From positions 62,001-126,000 of the forward strand of contig BDSL01000106.1 in NCBI GenBank assembly GCA_003116995.1: DNA of 64,000 nt, in the 5' to 3' direction. Within the stretch, counting starts at the first letter, position 1, and each line of letters opens with the position of its first letter. This document shows positions 61,902-64,000 of this stretch, piece after piece. The notes under the pieces are model-generated. The model was given only the letters and a program-made list of their open reading frames with translations, was not told the DNA's origin and searched no databases. The stretch comes from Yamagishiella unicocca (taxonomy: Eukaryota > Chlorophyta > Chlorophyceae > Chlamydomonadales > Volvocaceae). The translations under genes were made by a program, and so were the position numbers.

Positions 61902-64000
61902 ATGTCTCTTCTCCCGCCGGACGTTCGGGCCTTGCACGCTGCATGTCGCGTTTTCCTTGACGAATGCAGTTGTCCCTTATGGTGAGAGCCGCGCAGTTGT
62001 TGGCATAGAGCGCACTTTGACACTCGATGGCCAACACGTGTCAAACCCAAACCTGCCGCCGTAGCACCAAGCCCTGGAAGAAGGCCAGTAGTTTTCCCTG
62101 CGGACACACTTTCTGCTAGTGAGTGAGGAAATGGGCGCCATGGTCAGGGGTTTTCAGGGGTTTTGCATGCCGGACTACCGCGGTTCCTGAGGTTCCTTAT
62201 TATTTACAGGACGTATCCTTAAGACTGCCCGTGCTGCGGTCCCATGCCTATAGGATTTGACCTCCTACGTGCCCGCTGCTAGCACAATCCGTGACCATGC
62301 ACAAACGAGTAACCCGTGGCCGCTGTTTGTTGCCCTCCGGCCCCCAGCGACTGTGCTATAGCCACTATTGAAGGCCCCGGCATCAGCCAGTCAGAATGTC
62401 CAACATGCAAGGGAAAGTACTGGAAACGCGATCTGAAACCCAACCCACAGCTGATGGCCGTCGTTGAGCACACGCAGAGAATAATTGGGATTACAGGTGC
62501 GGGCAGTGGGTTGTACGGAAAAGCAATCTGGCACTTCCCTGCCAGATGGCTGGTTGCCACGGCTTCATGCGCCATGTTCTGCGGATATCAAGAAAATTTG
62601 TGCGCTGCCTGCACCCCACACTTCATAGTTGCTGTGCACCAATACGGCCCCGTATAAACCGGCAATCCCGACTGCTTCTGTACTATGCACGCCGATACTT
62701 ATTGCCCCAAGGTACCGAGGCACCTGATGGAGTTATCCATGCTTGTGTCAGCATCGGAGACGCTGGTGGCCAATCTAGGCGTTGCCTTGGAGGCGGCGAC
62801 GGCAGCGCAGCGGTTGCGAGTAGCCCCTCGGTGCACCGCATCGGCCATCCACAGGACGTACCGGATGGTCATGAATCCGAATCTCAGGCCCTGCCTCCAG
62901 CAATCGCCACGGCCCGCGGGTCACATGATGCGGGTCGTGCGACCCACATCCGCGAGCCGCAGGAGCGGCTCCGGGTCGCATTGCTCCTGGCGCCAAGAGA
63001 CGCACCGGGCGCTGTGATGCGCGAGTACCCTTTGCAGCGGGAGGAACAGCATGGGCTGGCGCGGCAAGAGAGGTGTTCTCCGCCACGGACAGGACCTCAC
63101 GCCGACTGCGCGAGGCTGGAGGCGTTTGACGCAGCGCCAGGCGATACTATCCCTGCTGGAGCGCTTTTCAAGGGCGATCCGGTAGTGCGGCCGCCTGGTG
63201 GGCGAATTACCCCCAGCGCGGCGCGGGTGGGAACGGCAATCGGCAAGCGTGCAATTGGCCAGCAGCTGCGGCAACCGGGAGACCATGATGGGGTTCGGCA
63301 GGGTGCAGCGACGACGACCTTGGCTACGGCGGCGGGCGGTGCTCTGTTGGCGGATGTGGTGCCCCAAGTCGACGCAAGCAAGGCATGCGTCGTGGGGCCA
63401 GGCATCAGCACGACGAGCATTCCCGCGGGCCACGGGCTCTGCGGCGCGACTGCTCGCAATGCTGCCCACGACAGGCTGCAGGCGCTGCCGCCGACGCTGA
63501 ACCCAGGTTCACAGGATGCGCCCGACCAGGCGCCGCAACGGCAGCAGAGGCCTCTGCATGAGTTGGACGCTAACCAGCCCATCGATGGCGACCACGGCGC
63601 CACGAGCTCGCAGCCGCGAGCTGGGTGTCAGCCAAGGGCAAGCCTCATGAGGGGCCAGGGAGTCGCAGCAGTTCTCCGCGCAGGATGGTTGCCAGCGCCA
63701 GGTCCTCACGAAATCGCCGCCGGCAGCGATCGGGAATCCTCGGATCGACCCGGCGGCATCAGTATGGCGCGACCTGCGCCTGAAGCTCAGAAGGTGGCCG
63801 GCGCGCTGCCGTGCACGCCGCCCGTTGGGGTGGCCTTCGCGCTCCGGTCGTTCGGCGCCCAGGCGGCTGTCACCGCCGGCCCGGCGGGCGACGCGGCATG
63901 TGCTGGCGAGCCGCTGTTGGCTGCGGTCCAGGGAGGGCCGCTTGCGGCTCCACTTGGCGTGCGGGGACCGCAGCAGCTGCACTGCGCTGCCGCTGCAGGC
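61902..64000 (+). CDS. BRCA1/BARD1-type RING-finger protein, N-terminal part (runs off the window)
   Basis: Exons: 61902-61981, 62065-62118, 62348-62496, then probably 62712 to beyond 64000 (acceptor ending at 62711). The RING is assembled across three small exons: CSCPLC, then an 11-residue gap, CGHTFC, YDC, and CPTC. This gives C-x2-C, C-x-H-x2-C, x2-C and C-x2-C with normal spacing and correct codon phase at each junction. It starts MSLLPPDVRALHAACRVFL and is followed by YWKRDLKPNPQL, the flanking pattern of BRCA1/BARD1 RINGs, which act as ubiquitin ligases in DNA repair. The last frame is open for at least 429 codons to the window edge and looks disordered (Ala-, Gly-, Gln-, Pro-rich). 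The fourth exon junction is less certain than the first three. BRCT domains, if present, would lie outside the window. Confidence 0.7.

Noticed and set aside
62685..63017. 110-codon plus-strand frame, considered as the fourth RING-gene exon
   Set aside because: It can be joined in phase, but it stops at 63017 while the overlapping frame stays open to the window end and has more protein-like composition. It is kept only as an alternative.

Overview
This is nuclear DNA of a green alga, most likely a volvocine (Chlamydomonas/Volvox-type) species. The evidence is: dense short GT-AG introns; long Ala-, Gln- and Gly-rich low-complexity stretches inside proteins; a plant-type SBP-box transcription factor; a basal-body/cilium protein; and a kinase of Aurora-like organisation. 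GC content looks moderate, so I would not assign a species. All gene models were built by hand: each intron was placed on splice sites and each model was required to keep one reading frame from start to stop. Nothing was searched against a database.

Layout, left to right. A plus-strand protein kinase gene (2335-6545, 9 exons) faces a minus-strand giant SBP-box transcription factor with ankyrin-like repeats (18963-9953, 10 exons, about 2282 aa). An unassigned 3.2 kb stretch with a nine-copy minisatellite follows. Three minus-strand genes then lie in tandem: a class I histone deacetylase (25498-22203, 467 aa); a filamin-repeat/RRM/RS-rich RNA-binding protein (29912-26569, 761 aa); and a very large gene of about 54 exons (56670-31291, about 5.1 kaa) whose C-terminus matches the end of the centriolar protein CEP350/CAP350. 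A degenerate non-LTR retrotransposon remnant lies at 58340-59112. At the right edge a two-HMG-box protein with a transit-peptide-like N-terminus (61510-60716) is divergently paired, across 391 bp, with a BRCA1/BARD1-type RING-finger gene (61902 to beyond the window).

The most interesting content is the giant CEP350-like protein. It carries about a dozen copies of a short acidic aromatic motif (Y-S/T-x-D/E-F), a block of S-x-x-E-S-V repeats, a ten-residue repeat array encoded by a minisatellite, and a possible in-frame GC-AG intron. The second is the RING gene, whose small exons are invisible to simple ORF calling and were recovered by following zinc-ligand spacing across splice junctions.

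Many genes here act on chromatin, transcription or RNA (SBP factor, deacetylase, RS protein, HMG protein, RING protein), but the sequence gives no reason to think they form a functional cluster. Most intergenic DNA shows nothing recognisable beyond short tandem repeats.
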